NCBI GenBank assembly: GCA_006503535.1
Contig: QYRS01000012.1
Location: 1,054,001-1,118,000 of the forward strand
DNA: 64,000 nt
Direction: 5' to 3'
From: Arthrinium phaeospermum
Lineage: Eukaryota > Ascomycota > Sordariomycetes > Amphisphaeriales > Apiosporaceae
Under the pieces are notes generated by a model. That model did not search any database and was not told where the DNA came from. It was given only the letters and a program-made list of their open reading frames with translations. Position numbers and translations under genes: made by a program. Below, piece after piece: positions 45,841 through 56,311 of the stretch (its first letter is position 1; each line of letters starts with the position of its first letter).

Positions 45841-47161
45841 TTATACCACAAGATTTGCGGCAACGAAGTCCTGGGGAAGGATTAGCAGGAATAAAAAAGA
45901 AGAGAAGGATTGTGTGTTTTGGCAGACTTACAGGGAACTCCCGCTGCAAAGCGTTGGTGATGTTTTCAACCTCTTCTGCAACGGCCTGGACATTGGTATC
46001 CCATCGGCGCATTTCCTTGCCGACGGTCATCTCGGCTCTGCCACTGCCCTTCTCTCCGGATGCCTCGCCACCCTCGAACCAGATGATTTGGTCGATCTGG
46101 TCTATTCTACCCACGAGTCGGCCCTGTTCAATCATTCTGGCCGTGGTGTCCTCGGCCTTCTCAGCGTCGAGGCCCAGCAACACACCCAGGGCTTCGAACC
46201 CAATGTTGCTGTACAGGCGGGAGGCACCCAACAGATTGTGCTCGACGACGGCCTTGGCCAGGACTGTGGATCCGTCCGAGGTGGTGGCAAGCTGGTGAGG
46301 TGCGAGCTCCTTGGCGAACTTGTCGACCTCGGCGGGGACCAGCAAGCGGTCGAAGAAGATCTTCTCCAAGATGCCAAACTCCTCCAGGTTGACAGATCGC
46401 TCGTCCTTGATTAACCGGCCTAGAGCCCGGCTCCGAAGGGGGCCGGCTGGGGCCAGGATGGCGCACTTGACTGCCATCCCGAGTGTATGCGTCCGCTCGT
46501 CCTCGGAGATGGCCGGGGAGAAGCTGATCTCGTGGTAGGCCTGGCTGGCCGAGAGGAAGGCCCGCTTGGCATCTTGGATGCGCGCCTGGGACAGCTTGAA
46601 GTGGAGGTTCAGCGCGGGGTCGCTGACGGTGTAGATGACGTTCTTGAGCTTGTTGAGGTAGGTCTCGGCCGTGGTGGTGTCGTCGATCTCGAGGTAGTTG
46701 CGCACGATGCGGACCCAGATCTTGACGCGCTCCTCGTTGGTCACCTTGCGCTGGGAGCTGTCGAGCGGGATCTCGGCGAGGACCTTGGCGGCCTCGAGGT
46801 TGTCCTCGTTCTGCTCGTGGCCGTCGGCGATGAGCTCGCAGATCTCGGCGGCCTGGTCGAGGTAGGTCGACTGCTGCGCCGCGAGCAGGCCGAGGGTGTG
46901 CTGGCCGACTTCGATCCAGAGGTCGGCGTTCTCGAAGCTCTTCAGGGTGGCGACGAACTGGGAGACGATGGCGCGTACGAGCACTATACCGATGGAGCCA
47001 CCGAAGACGGCCTGAAGGATCGCCTTGAAGTCGTCGGAGATGGTCTGGGGCGATGAGATGGATTTCAAGTTGTTGAGCAGCTGTTCGAAGGCCGGAGGCT
47101 GTTGGTTGTCGGGCAAGGCTCTGGCCTGGGAAATGGCCTCGGAGACCTTGGCGCAAGCCAT
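45841..47161 (-). CDS. csnD: COP9 signalosome subunit 4
   Basis: CSN4 of the COP9 signalosome, which removes Nedd8 from cullins and in fungi couples development to secondary metabolism. Exons: 47161-45932 and 45870-45841, with intron 45931-45871 (GTAAGT...CAG) near the C-terminus; 420 codons, intact. Start ATG 47161 (MACAKVSEAISQ). TPR-like helices are followed by the PCI domain: AVKCAILAPAGPLRSRALG, LEEFGILEKIFFDRLL and EHNLLGASRLYSNIGFEALG, then MIEQGRLVGRIDQIDQIIWF. The C-terminal helix ends NALQREFPDFVAANLVV. Length (419 aa) and motif order match the family. Confidence 0.92.
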
Positions 47162-48464
47162 AACGACGGTAGAGATACTTTTCCTAAGTCGAATATCAAG
47201 AAAGGTGCTGCGGCGATGCGAAAGATGTTGTTCTTCACGCAATATGCACAGCTTGGTTATCTTTCACAGGCAATCCGAAGAGCTTCTGCTGCCTACAGAT
47301 TGGATTATCGATAGCCTGGAGCTGCAGCTGGTGTGGCGGTGGTTGTTGGCGGGGTAGTGCCTTGAGGTCCCCACACTTCTGCCCACACCAGGCACTTTAG
47401 GTGGTAGCAGCCTCCAGACTCATAGTGGGGTTTCCTAGCAGTTCACCCAAGCTCCCAGCAACCAACCCATCAGTGGTCGATTTCACTTGAGGGTTCCTGA
47501 AGCTTGGTAGACTTCATGATCGGCAAACAAGTCCTCCTCAGAATTGCTGTCTCTATCAAACTACCTAGAATGAATGCATTGGCCCCTTCTTGAATCCCAA
47601 TATTCGAAACTGTTTGGATCTCAACTTAATCTGCCACACAGGACATCACGGCTATCACTTCCCCAAGCTGGGAAACGTCGCGATCATCTATGCTGAGACA
47701 GAAACGCGTTGCCCTTGCGTGTTAACATGGCGAGTTCGTCTTCCTTTGGGTTGCCCTTGAAGCCTCTCATACCTTGCGATGATTGATCGATGTTTATCAA
47801 AACGAGTTTCGGATCGTCTCGACTTGCCTGTGCTTGGAGAAGCCCACGCGTGGCGAATTCGTTTTCGCTCGAATCTCTACGCGTATACCATGGTCTGAGA
47901 AGTACCGGATGAACATGCCACAGCTGGTCGAACACGCCGGCAGTTCAACGTGAAACGCATTCACTATCCACAACCGCTACCTATTCTAGCAGTTGTTTTG
48001 ATAGTACTGAAGGTCTCCGCTCGTTCAGGCGAGGCGGTCCTTTTGCCTCGCAAGTGGTGTAAGTAGAGGGAAACTCGGCTGGGTCTGGTATATCTCCCTT
48101 CACTCCGTCCAAAGCTGCCCGTCCCCGCATTCAGTGGTGAATCATCAGGAAGCCCCTTATCGTTTCTCATCCTCCCATCTAGTGGTACCGGGAGATAGCT
48201 ACAGGTATTTCGCAATCTCCCACGGCATGAGCATTGGGAGTGTACCACGCCTACCTACGAACAGTATGGCATGACACTCTTACCGAGTGTCGCGGCGACG
48301 GCTTCTCTGCTGCTTCTTTGTCCGGCGTGTACGCATATTCATCTCATGGATGTTCCACACTCGCCATTCTGACATGTTTTGCATGATACTTACTTGTTGT
48401 AGTACACTACCCGAACCACTTGAAGGCATGTGGCAAACTAGGTGCTAGCACACTCGCCCCAGAT
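47162..48464. other. Region without a supportable gene
   Basis: A minus-strand frame at 47684-47935 (WYTRRDSSENEFATRG, then DDPKLVLINIDQSSQG) looks protein-like, but I could not find a start, splice partner or domain. It might be a terminal exon of an undetected gene or a gene relic. A second frame at 47964-48248 has no support. Confidence 0.35.
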
Positions 48465-49159
48465 TCAATTGGACGGCAGCATTTGGCATTGCCGTTGAAG
48501 GTGATCGGCCGGCTGCTCTCTGTCTCCTAGCCGCCACAATTCAGTATCTTCGGGAAGCATATGAATATTACACAGTCCACTATCGATACACAGTCCAGGG
48601 CGATATGCCCTCCCTTTCGGTTCTGTATCTAAGGAGGGAGGTTCAAATTTTTGGGATGAACAAGATTCGCTAAGCTCTGTCTTTGACGCCTCCTCGGACC
48701 ATAACCGCGGGCCTATCCGCGACGACATCTGCATTAGTCTACTGTGGGTCTCTAAGATCTGTGCAGACAAGGTTCGCGGTTGTCGTGATACAAGGTAGAC
48801 TAATCATCAGTCTGAAGAGCCCTCTTACCAGAAGCAATCCATCCCCAATGGCCTGCTGGTCTGTAGTCAGGCTATCGAAATGCAAAATTGGCGGCACGAA
48901 ACAAGCATGTTTGAGCCTTACCCACTTGATTGGTCCTCTCTTTGTGGCCGAGCGCATCCAAGGTACTCTGCCAAGTCTCTGCTTCTCGTGAGGTCGGGTA
49001 AGATTGACCTTGTTGGGCGGCCGATGATACCTTCGCAGGAAGAGCCGATATACTCTGAACTTGAACCGCATGGAACATTCTCATCTCATCCATGAGCGGC
49101 GGCATCCCTGCTGGTATTCTGCGTGGCGTCGTTGATGTTGCGCTATGGCGACGAGCCAT
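48465..49159 (-). CDS. Orphan three-exon protein
   Basis: Model built from splice sites: exons 49159-48922, 48860-48829 and 48758-48465, with introns GTAAGG...CTACAG and GTAAGA...GCACAG, totalling exactly 188 codons. Start ATG 49159 (MARRHSATSTTPRRIP); an in-frame Met upstream at 49228 is possible. Segments: PPLMDEMRMFHAVQVQSIS, then ALGHKERTNQVDQQAIGDGL, then LILETHSRLMQMSSRIG and an acidic, Ser/Cys-containing tail with DTELWRLGDREQPADHL. It looks mostly helical, with no signal peptide and no recognised family. Divergent from the Egh16-like gene with 285 bp between starts. Confidence 0.5.
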
Positions 49160-49372
49160 CGTTGAGGGGGACAGAATATCGTCAAAGGTGGCGGCTCGAA
49201 AATGCATATAAGCTGGCCGATATCCCAAGCGATTAGTCGTTCTTCTTTGGTCAGCATCAGCATATACACAAGTAGTCTTACCAGCCTCTCTTCACTTCTT
49301 CTTTGCATCCTTGAATCACGATTGATTCGTGTTCACTTTGATCTTATCCATTCTTTCTTTCCTATATACGAT

Positions 49373-49378
49373 AGATTC
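49373..49378 (+). promoter_or_regulatory. TATA-like element of the Egh16-like gene
   Basis: TATATA in CCTATATACG, about 70 bp upstream of ATG 49445, within a pyrimidine-rich leader. Confidence 0.4.
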
Positions 49379-49444
49379 GTATCTAATTCACTACCCCTCT
49401 TCGACCTTTTTCTTTGAATTTACCTAATTTCTACCACCGCCAAC

Positions 49445-50239
49445 ATGTACGGCAAGACCTTCATCTTCGCTCTGGCTGCCACGCCTCTTGTTGCCGCTCA
49501 CGGCAAGGTCGCTGTCGTCCAGGGTGACGCCGGCGGCAACGGCACTGGCCTCGGCATCATGGGTGGCGTCGTTCCCGGTCCCGGCCGCAACGCCGTCACC
49601 GAGGTCGACACCACCGTCTTTGGCCGGACCAACATCCAGACCGACGGCCTCGGCAAGACGACCAACGGCGGCAAGAACACGGTGGCGGGCATGAAGCAGG
49701 CCATGGCCCAGTCGGGCGACACCCTTCCCCAGGTCTCGGCCAACGGCGGCAAGCTGACGGGCACCTTCCACATCGTCACCACGGACGGCGCGGGCCCCCT
49801 GCAGGCCGTCATCGACCCGACCGGCACCGGCGCCTTCAGCCAGGGCCAGGTGCTCCAGGCCTCGACCCAGGTGCCCGGCAAGGGCGGCAACATCCGCCCG
49901 CCCAAGGTCCGCAGCGTCGGCCAGCTCTTCACCCGCTCCATGGACGTCATCATGCGCCGCGCCTCCAACGTCAACGAGGACTACCCCATGGCCTTCGACA
50001 TCCCCGCCGGCACCACCTGCCAGGGCACCATGGGCAACATGCAGAACGTCTGCCTCGTCAAGATCGCCAACGCCAACCGCGCCGGCCCCTTCGGCGGCGT
50101 CGTCGCCATGCAGATCGTCGGCGGCGAGAACGGCACCGCCACCGCCGCCCCCGTCCCGGCCACCAATGCCGGCTCCAGCAGCAGCGGTGCCGCCGCCAAG
50201 GGATCCGAGGCCAAGGCTGCCAAGGCCTTCCAGGCATAA
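49445..50239 (+). CDS. Egh16-like (MAS3/GAS1-type) secreted virulence-associated protein
   Basis: Member of the Egh16/MAS family of secreted proteins first known from powdery mildew and rice blast appressoria. Single exon, 264 aa, ATG 49445. The signal peptide (MYGKTFIFALAATPLVAA) is followed by HGKVAVVQGDAGGNGTGLG, so cleavage after Ala would leave His as residue 1. Family features: GRNAVTEVDTTVFGRTNIQ, Gly/Asn-rich GLGKTTNGGKNTV, PQVSANGGKLTGTFHIVTTD-type strand, and two late Cys (GTTCQG, NVCLVK). The tail is Ser/Ala/Lys-rich and low complexity. Acts outside the cell, probably at the host surface; the molecular activity is not established. Confidence 0.88.
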   Translation: MYGKTFIFALAATPLVAAHGKVAVVQGDAGGNGTGLGIMGGVVPGPGRNAVTEVDTTVFGRTNIQTDGLGKTTNGGKNTVAGMKQAMAQSGDTLPQVSANGGKLTGTFHIVTTDGAGPLQAVIDPTGTGAFSQGQVLQASTQVPGKGGNIRPPKVRSVGQLFTRSMDVIMRRASNVNEDYPMAFDIPAGTTCQGTMGNMQNVCLVKIANANRAGPFGGVVAMQIVGGENGTATAAPVPATNAGSSSSGAAAKGSEAKAAKAFQA

Positions 50240-50833
50240 GCCTTGCAACGCAGCGTGGCCCATGGTCGTCGTCGATGCCCGTGGGTCACACGAGGGAAGA
50301 GGTACAAGCTGTCTGGTCTTATACGGCTGTATCTTGGGGTTCGGGAGATGAAGGATGATGGTTTGGGGGTGGATTGGTTGAGGATGGGGTATTCTTCTCG
50401 GTTGATTCAACGAGGCGCGCAATCTGTACATAGTGACGCCCGTCAACGTCGTCCTCGTTTGAGTGGCTGTGAATACACAAGACTTTGATGCTCATCTCTC
50501 TTGCAGAACTGTTCCGTGACTTTTACTACTTGACTCGCATGTTGCCAGGCTCCCGATCATCCTGTGACTGCTAAGCCTCGTGACCACGATGTTTCCTTGG
50601 GAATACTTAGAGATATCTTGAGTAGCTTTGACTGTTTCTGGTCGCTTTTCAAAAGGGTAGTCAGCACTACTGAACAGGAAGGCACAACATTACCCCGTGA
50701 CGAATAAATCCAATTAATTCCCTGTACTCACTCTATCCTATGTCCACCACCCTCTATCCTTGTAGTGCGATATATACAATTTCATTATCCTACTTTTGTG
50801 TCGAGGAGAGGTAGGGGGGGAAAGGGGCATTTC
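50240..50833. other. Intergenic between convergent genes
   Basis: 3' regions of the Egh16-like gene and the PAN-like membrane protein gene. Nothing seen. Confidence 0.45.
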
Positions 50834-52294
50834 CTATCTCATCCTCATCGCCAACGTCTTCGGCTCGTGGTTTGACCAGACGCTCTGGTCCGCCATCTCG
50901 GTCGGCCGGTCCATCGGCGCCTCGACCTCGACGGCGCGCGGCGATCCGTCTACCTCGTAATACGATTGCATGAATGTCTCTGGCTGCTTCTGTTGCTCTT
51001 GTTGCGGTTGCTGCTGATGGTAGGGGAATTGCTGATGTGGTGGTACGTAGTAGCCCTGCTGCTGCTGGTGTTGCTGCTGCTGGTGTTGCTGTTGATTGTA
51101 CGCCGTAGCCGACGTCGGGGTCGAGACGGCGTACCCCTCGGGGAAGTTGGAGAAGTTGCTGCTGCTCGGCGGGGGCGGTGCGGATGGTGCCTGGAGATAA
51201 TTCGGATGTGGCGCTGCACCACCAGCTTCGTTATGTTTGCCGTCACTCCCTGCTCTCCTCTTATTTCGCCTCGTGAGCATGAAAACAAGCAAACACAAGA
51301 CGGCCAAACCCGCGACCCCGCCCACCGTGGCCCCAGCTATAGTCCCCGCGGACGCAGACGAGGATGACGACGCCTCCGGCGCGGGACCAGCTGACCCGGG
51401 TGTAGTAGGCGCCGTCGTAGGGCCGGCAGCAACCGAACTACTGCTAGTCGTCGGAGACGACGCCGAAGGACAGACCCCGTTGTTGGTCGAGGGTGACAGC
51501 ATGAAGGCCGCGCTCGTGTCGTACGAGCTGCCGTCGACGAGGGCCTGCGTGTCGGTGCCGTTCTTGAGGTAGCAGTTCAGCACCCCGTTGCCGCGGCTCC
51601 CGCTCTGGTACGCGACGGCGTCGCAGTGGGGCGCGGCGGCGGCGCAGGCGTCGAGGCACTGCGTCATGGACGCGGCGAAGACCTTGGTCAGGTCGTCGCG
51701 TTTGTAGTCTTTGCCGCAATAGAGTTGAAACCCATGCTGTTGTGTCTTTTGGCCGTTACTATCATTTGGGGAGGACTGGTAGCACGACCCCAGGCTCTTG
51801 CAGTCCGCCGCCGAGGGGCCCGGGATGACGGCGACGGCGCTGTTGTCTTCCTCGGAGCCGGCGAAGGCGCCGCTGCTCTGGATGGCGGACGGGCCCACGA
51901 AGTTCTTGCGGTAGCAGGTCGTCCCGCTGTACGTCACGCCGGCGCACGTCCCTTGCGTCTTCGTACACAGGTCCAGGCACTGCGCCAGGCTGTCGGCCTG
52001 GACGGGCGACTTGGTGTCGGAGCCGACGATGCTGGTGCCGCACAGCAGGTTGTACGAGATGCCCTTGGCGTCGGTGATCTTGGTGTTGTTGGCGCCGGGG
52101 CAGGGCGACGACGATGACGACGACGCGGCTGCCCGAGGCCATAGTAAGCCGCCGAAGCCGCCGCCGTCGTGGCCGTTGCCCGACTGGTTCGGAACGGGGT
52201 TGCTGCTGTCTGGTACCAAGGACAACATGAGTAAGTCAGGATGCCCCCACGGGTATACGGCGTATTTCGTCGATCACTTACCCAGATGATCCAT
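50834..52294 (-). CDS. Single-pass membrane protein with two PAN/apple-like cysteine modules and polyQ tail
   Basis: Start chosen at ATG 52294 with a 13-nt first exon and intron 52281-52210 (GTAAGT...CAG), giving 463 codons; an alternative start is ATG 52228. The outer part has two similar Cys-rich modules: LCGTSIVGSD, then DSLAQCLDLCTKTQGTC, AGVTYSGTTCYRKNF; and LYCGKDYKRDD, then SMTQCLDACAAAAPHC, NCYLKNGTD. This is the layout of fungal PAN/apple-like domains. A Ser/Pro/Thr stalk, a TM helix (AGLAVLCLLVFMLTRRNKRR) and a cytoplasmic tail rich in Gln and Pro follow. No clear N-terminal signal peptide, so the topology is inferred. A carbohydrate- or protein-binding surface sensor is plausible. 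Confidence 0.75.
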
Positions 52295-53712
52295 GTTCTT
52301 CTTTCTTGTACGCTTCCTAGGAAAGTGGGTTTGATGTAAATAGTTCAACCTGTGGAGGTGGCAGATCACCAACGGTGAGTGAGGTAAGTCACTCCTCTCT
52401 TTCCCTCTCTCCTAGTGGGAAGGGAGCAAGAAGGAAGAAGGGGATATATCGAGTCCATCTCTCAAGCAGACCAACTATTGCCATTAATTACCCCTGCCGC
52501 CTGTCAGACGAGATTCTGCGCGCCGTTGTCCACACATATGCGCGACGGCTGCTTGGGGAAAAACCAACCCGGCCCATCTCATCTCACCCCATCCTCATAA
52601 TAGCCATGCCATGCCATACCCATGTCCGACTCCTCAAAAGGGAAAGAGAACAATGTCAGCAACGAAATCCTGCCACCCGCTTCTGGGGTAGCGCAGCCTT
52701 AGCCAGTCGCTACCAACGCCCGAATAAGTTTCAGCCGTCAGTTATGATAGCGTGCATAGGCCCACCCAATTGGCTGCGCGGACGGGACAGCCCCCAAAAT
52801 GGATTCTGCTTCGCCTGTTATTCCCGTTGGGGGCGCAGGATATGTAGAGGGAGATGGACAGGGGGCTGCTGCGGCGCGCCAAGCCCTACTCAGATTGGTT
52901 GCACTTTACGGGCGAGAATATGCCGTGGTACCTTAGACGAAACCTGCATTCGGCCCCCAGCCCAGCCCAGCCCAGTCCAGTCAGCCGGTGAACTCCTCTT
53001 AATGATCCCAAGCAGCATGCCATGTGTCCCGGCATTTACATTTTTCTATCCTGATATTTGGTGTGGGAGATGGAGTAGAAGACAGGCGCAAGAGTACATA
53101 CATCTCAAGTAATGGTGAACGCAAACCAGGCACCCAAAAGGCGGCGATGCGTCGAGCACGGGCTTCTCGTGGGCTGTCACACATGAGACCAGTAAGGCTG
53201 AAGCGAAGATCCGAAGCCACATAATTTCAGTGATCACTATGCAAAACGCAACGTAGTTGGTGACATATTGTAACAAGAACCAATATTTCCAGTCTTCACT
53301 GGCTAAGTATGTATGATCTGATATGAGGCTAAAAATGTACATTTCATTTCCCCTGTGCGCCCTGGCAACTCTTTTCGAATCGCTGCTGATGCTGTCTGTC
53401 CCGGAACGAGCCGTCGATGTTGTTCTTTGTTTGAACAACATGGTCGCGACTATGTGTCCGACAATAAACTCCGAAAACGCCTTACAAGTTATTTATAGAA
53501 GACCCCATAATCTTAACAAGCGGACACTTTTTCCCCCTCCCCCTAGAATCCAACGGGTATTATCCAAGGTTCGTCCTTCCAAGGGAAACCCCGGTTCCCA
53601 TACCCCCTTAACATCACAGGGCTGCCTGCGAGTCCAGCAATCCAAAGATGCCTCGCGAAGACGTGTCTGTCCGTCGTCAAACTCCACGATAAACCTTGCT
53701 CTCATCCAACGT
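52295..53712. other. Intergenic with CCCAG microsatellite
   Basis: About 1.4 kb upstream of the PAN-like gene. It includes a short CCCAG tandem array near 52959-52977. A 245-codon plus-strand frame here starts from GTG and has no domain; I treat it as chance. Confidence 0.45.
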
Positions 53713-53739
53713 CCCCCCCCCCCCCCCCCCCCCCCCCCC
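53713..53739. repeat. 27-bp poly-C/poly-G tract
   Basis: Uninterrupted run of 27 C on the plus strand (G on the sense strand of the adjacent gene), beginning 4 bp past the DUF3405 gene's stop codon. The true length in the organism may differ because such runs are hard to sequence. Confidence 0.9.
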
Positions 53740-53743
53740 GTGC

Positions 53744-56200
53744 TCAGTCATAAGGCAACCAAGACTCCGACTCGTAGCCCGGCTCGGTCGGCTCGACGTC
53801 CTTGATCGGATGCAAGATCATGGGCGGCAGGCACGGCCGCCCCCACTTCTTCTCCCACTCGGGCCCCCCGACGGCCGTGTCCTCCCAGCCCATCCAGTTG
53901 AGGTAGAGCCGCTGCGGCGGGTTGGCCCGGTAGTACCACGTGCTGCCGCTGTAGCGGCCCTCGTGGCCCCACGCCTGCGCGCTCGCGAACCCGCCGCTGT
54001 CGCCGTTGGGCCCGCCGTTGAACCACCGCGCCAGCGACTTGGTCGGCCACGACCGGTCGAAGAAGACGGGCATCGGCGCGTAGACGGCCTTGAGCCCGTG
54101 CAGCAGCGCCACCGTCTGCGGCCCCATCTCGGAGAAGACGTGGTTGCCCCGCTGGTTCTCGACGTGCATGATGTCGAGCAGCTTCTTGGACACGCGCGAC
54201 TGCGTGATGATGGTCACCCGCCGCGGCACGTCGACCGTCTCGTGCGTCGCATCATTAAAACCCCACACGAAGTCCCAGTTGATCCAGCCGCTGCCCACCG
54301 GGTCGAAGATGGGCGCCAGCGTGATGACGTCCGCCTCCTCGCCCACGCCCCACTCGTAGTCGTCGTCCTCGGGGATCTTGACCGGCGGCTTGGGCCCGAT
54401 GGGGTGGATGAAGGGGAGCGCCGGGGGACCCCAGACCGAGCCGTTGATGGCGTGGCTCTCGACTTCGCGCCGGAAGTCGGTGTCGTAGTCGCCGTGCATG
54501 GCGGGGATGTAGAACCGCTCGTTGCGCTCCCACAGGCCGCGGCGCGGCTGCTTCCGGGCAAAGCTGATCAGCTTCTCGAGGAAGTCGTAGTGGTGGCCCG
54601 TCAGTCTGGAATCCAGCTCCCAGTTCCAGACGTAGTCGAACTCCGGGTACTCCTGCGCAAACCGCTGGACCGACAGCCACTGGGCAATGTGCACGCTGGC
54701 CTGTTCGGCGCCCAGCTTCGGGTACATGGACCGCACCACCTGGTCGTCCCAGAGGATCGTCATGTCGGCAAACTCCAGGGGCACGCTGTTGAGCACGACG
54801 GTCCGGTACGCCTCGTACTTCTCCCAGATCGGAAGATCGCTGTCTTTGACTTGGACCAGCAGGAACACCTGGTACTGGCCGCCCGTACGCAGAGAAAGCT
54901 CCGAGATGAGGGAGCGCAGAATGTGCTTGTCGTTCTCGCTGTACGTCTTCCCCGTGTACGTCCGGATGAGGAGAGCGGACCGCTGCTCCTTGACGGCTTT
55001 CTGTCCCGACTGCTCTTCCTTTTCTGTCTTGCCGCCTCGGCGGTCATGCTGTGCGGCCTCTTCCGGTTCGTCCTCGCTGATGCTCCGCCTCCATCTGTGG
55101 GTGTGCTTCTTGGCATCCTCCAGTATGCTCGGCCGTCGCGAACGTCGCAGCTCGCTCATGGTCGGCGCATCCAGGGGCCCGTACGTCGAGTCGATGAAGA
55201 GGTTCGGCTGGCCCTGCATGTGGAAGCGAGCCTTGTTCTTCCGAACGCACTTTTCCTGCAGCTGGCCCCAGTGGATCGAGTCCCAGTCGACCTGCGCCTT
55301 CTTGTGCTTGGCATCCGGCTGGAAGCCGTACGGGCCCAGGCGGGTTTCTCGCTCAAAGCACAGATCCCCGTCCACATCCAACACGTCGTAGCTGCCAAAG
55401 CTCGGCTTAGGGAACAGGCGGGGAGTGCCCTTGAAGACTTTGACGTCGTCCAACAGCTGCCCGTCCCGGCCAGGGCCATCGCATTGCATGAACTTGGCCT
55501 TCTTCGATTCGACCCAGTCTTTGCCGTTGTATTCCGGATAGGGGTTGAAGATATAAGGTTTCTGGGCGATGCCCTCGACCGGTCCCGCAGGGCTCAAAGC
55601 CGCTTCGTGCGCCGGCTTCCTCTCGGCTGTCCTGTTGGCCAGTGTCGACATGGTGTTGCCGTAGATGGCGAAGGCGCCGGGTTGGCTATTAGCAGCTGTC
55701 AGCATTATTGCACCCCAAATGACTAGACGCGCACGAGAAACGGCAAATGGCTGCTGCAAGGTTTGCTTGCAAAAGATCACGCGCGCACCAATTGCCATGC
55801 GGCTAGTGGACCAAACCTACCTCTCCAAAGAATAGTATTCCGCCTCAAACTCTGCCCGCTTGTTCCGCTCGGCCTCTTCACGTGCCTCTCGCGCCAGGTC
55901 TTCAGGGCTCTTCTCCGGCGCGGCCTCTGGCGGAGGACCCATGGGCTCCTGCGGTTGGGGCTCGTCGACCTCGAACTTGGCCGTCGACTCGATCTCCGTC
56001 TTCCACGGCGGCCGGCCGTCGCCTCCGCCCTTGACTGGCCACCCGGCCCCCGGCTGCTTCCCGAGCTTGGTCGGCCATCGCGACGCGCCGTACTCCCGGA
56101 CGGTGCCCCGTGACAGGACCAGGAACAGTGTGACGGCGACTAGGGCGAAAGCAAGGAATCGAGTCGGTCTCGATCGCAGACGGCGCGGAATAGCAAGCAT
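53744..56200 (-). CDS. DUF3405-type fungal type II membrane protein
   Basis: Large fungal protein of the DUF3405 kind, suspected to be glycosyltransferase-like in the secretory pathway. Start chosen at ATG 56200 (MLAIPRRLRSRPTRFLA), giving a short basic cytosolic end and a TM anchor (FLAFALVAVTLFLVL). Exons: 56200-55821 and 55685-53744, with intron 55820-55686 (GTAGGT, TGCTAATAG); 774 codons, intact. The stem is Glu/Pro-rich and coiled. The lumenal domain has RSALLIRTYTGKTYSEND, YDYVWNWELDSRLTGH-type core (FDYVWNWELDSRLTGHHY), NHVFSEMGPQ and TWYYRANPPQRLYLNW. The WxxELDSR and acidic motifs resemble metal-binding sites of glycosyltransferases; activity unproven. TATA about 100 bp upstream. Confidence 0.85.
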
Positions 56201-56298
56201 GGCGCCCACAACCAAGAAGAAAAAAAAGAGCAAGAAAAGCAATAGAGGTGTAGGTCTAAGACAATGCGCCGCGCGGTGGGTATGAGTTGTCGAGTAAG

Positions 56299-56311
56299 CT
56301 TATATATATAC
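56299..56311 (-). promoter_or_regulatory. TATA box of the DUF3405 gene
   Basis: Minus-strand TATATATATAAG run about 100 bp upstream of ATG 56200. Confidence 0.5.

Noticed and set aside
38000..48000. Possible dikaritin RiPP cluster around the repeat peptide gene
   Set aside because: No UstYa/DUF3328 HxxHC motif, methyltransferase or peptidase gene was seen in the neighbourhood; only the precursor is supported.
52375..53112. 245-codon plus-strand frame upstream of the PAN-like gene
   Set aside because: It begins at GTG, has no domain, signal peptide or splice support, and contains microsatellite sequence. It most likely arose by chance in a promoter region.
53696..55726. 676-codon open frame on the plus strand
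   Set aside because: It is antisense to the intact DUF3405 gene, starts inside the poly-C tract from a non-ATG codon and is Arg/Leu/Val-rich, as expected of a GC-rich shadow frame.
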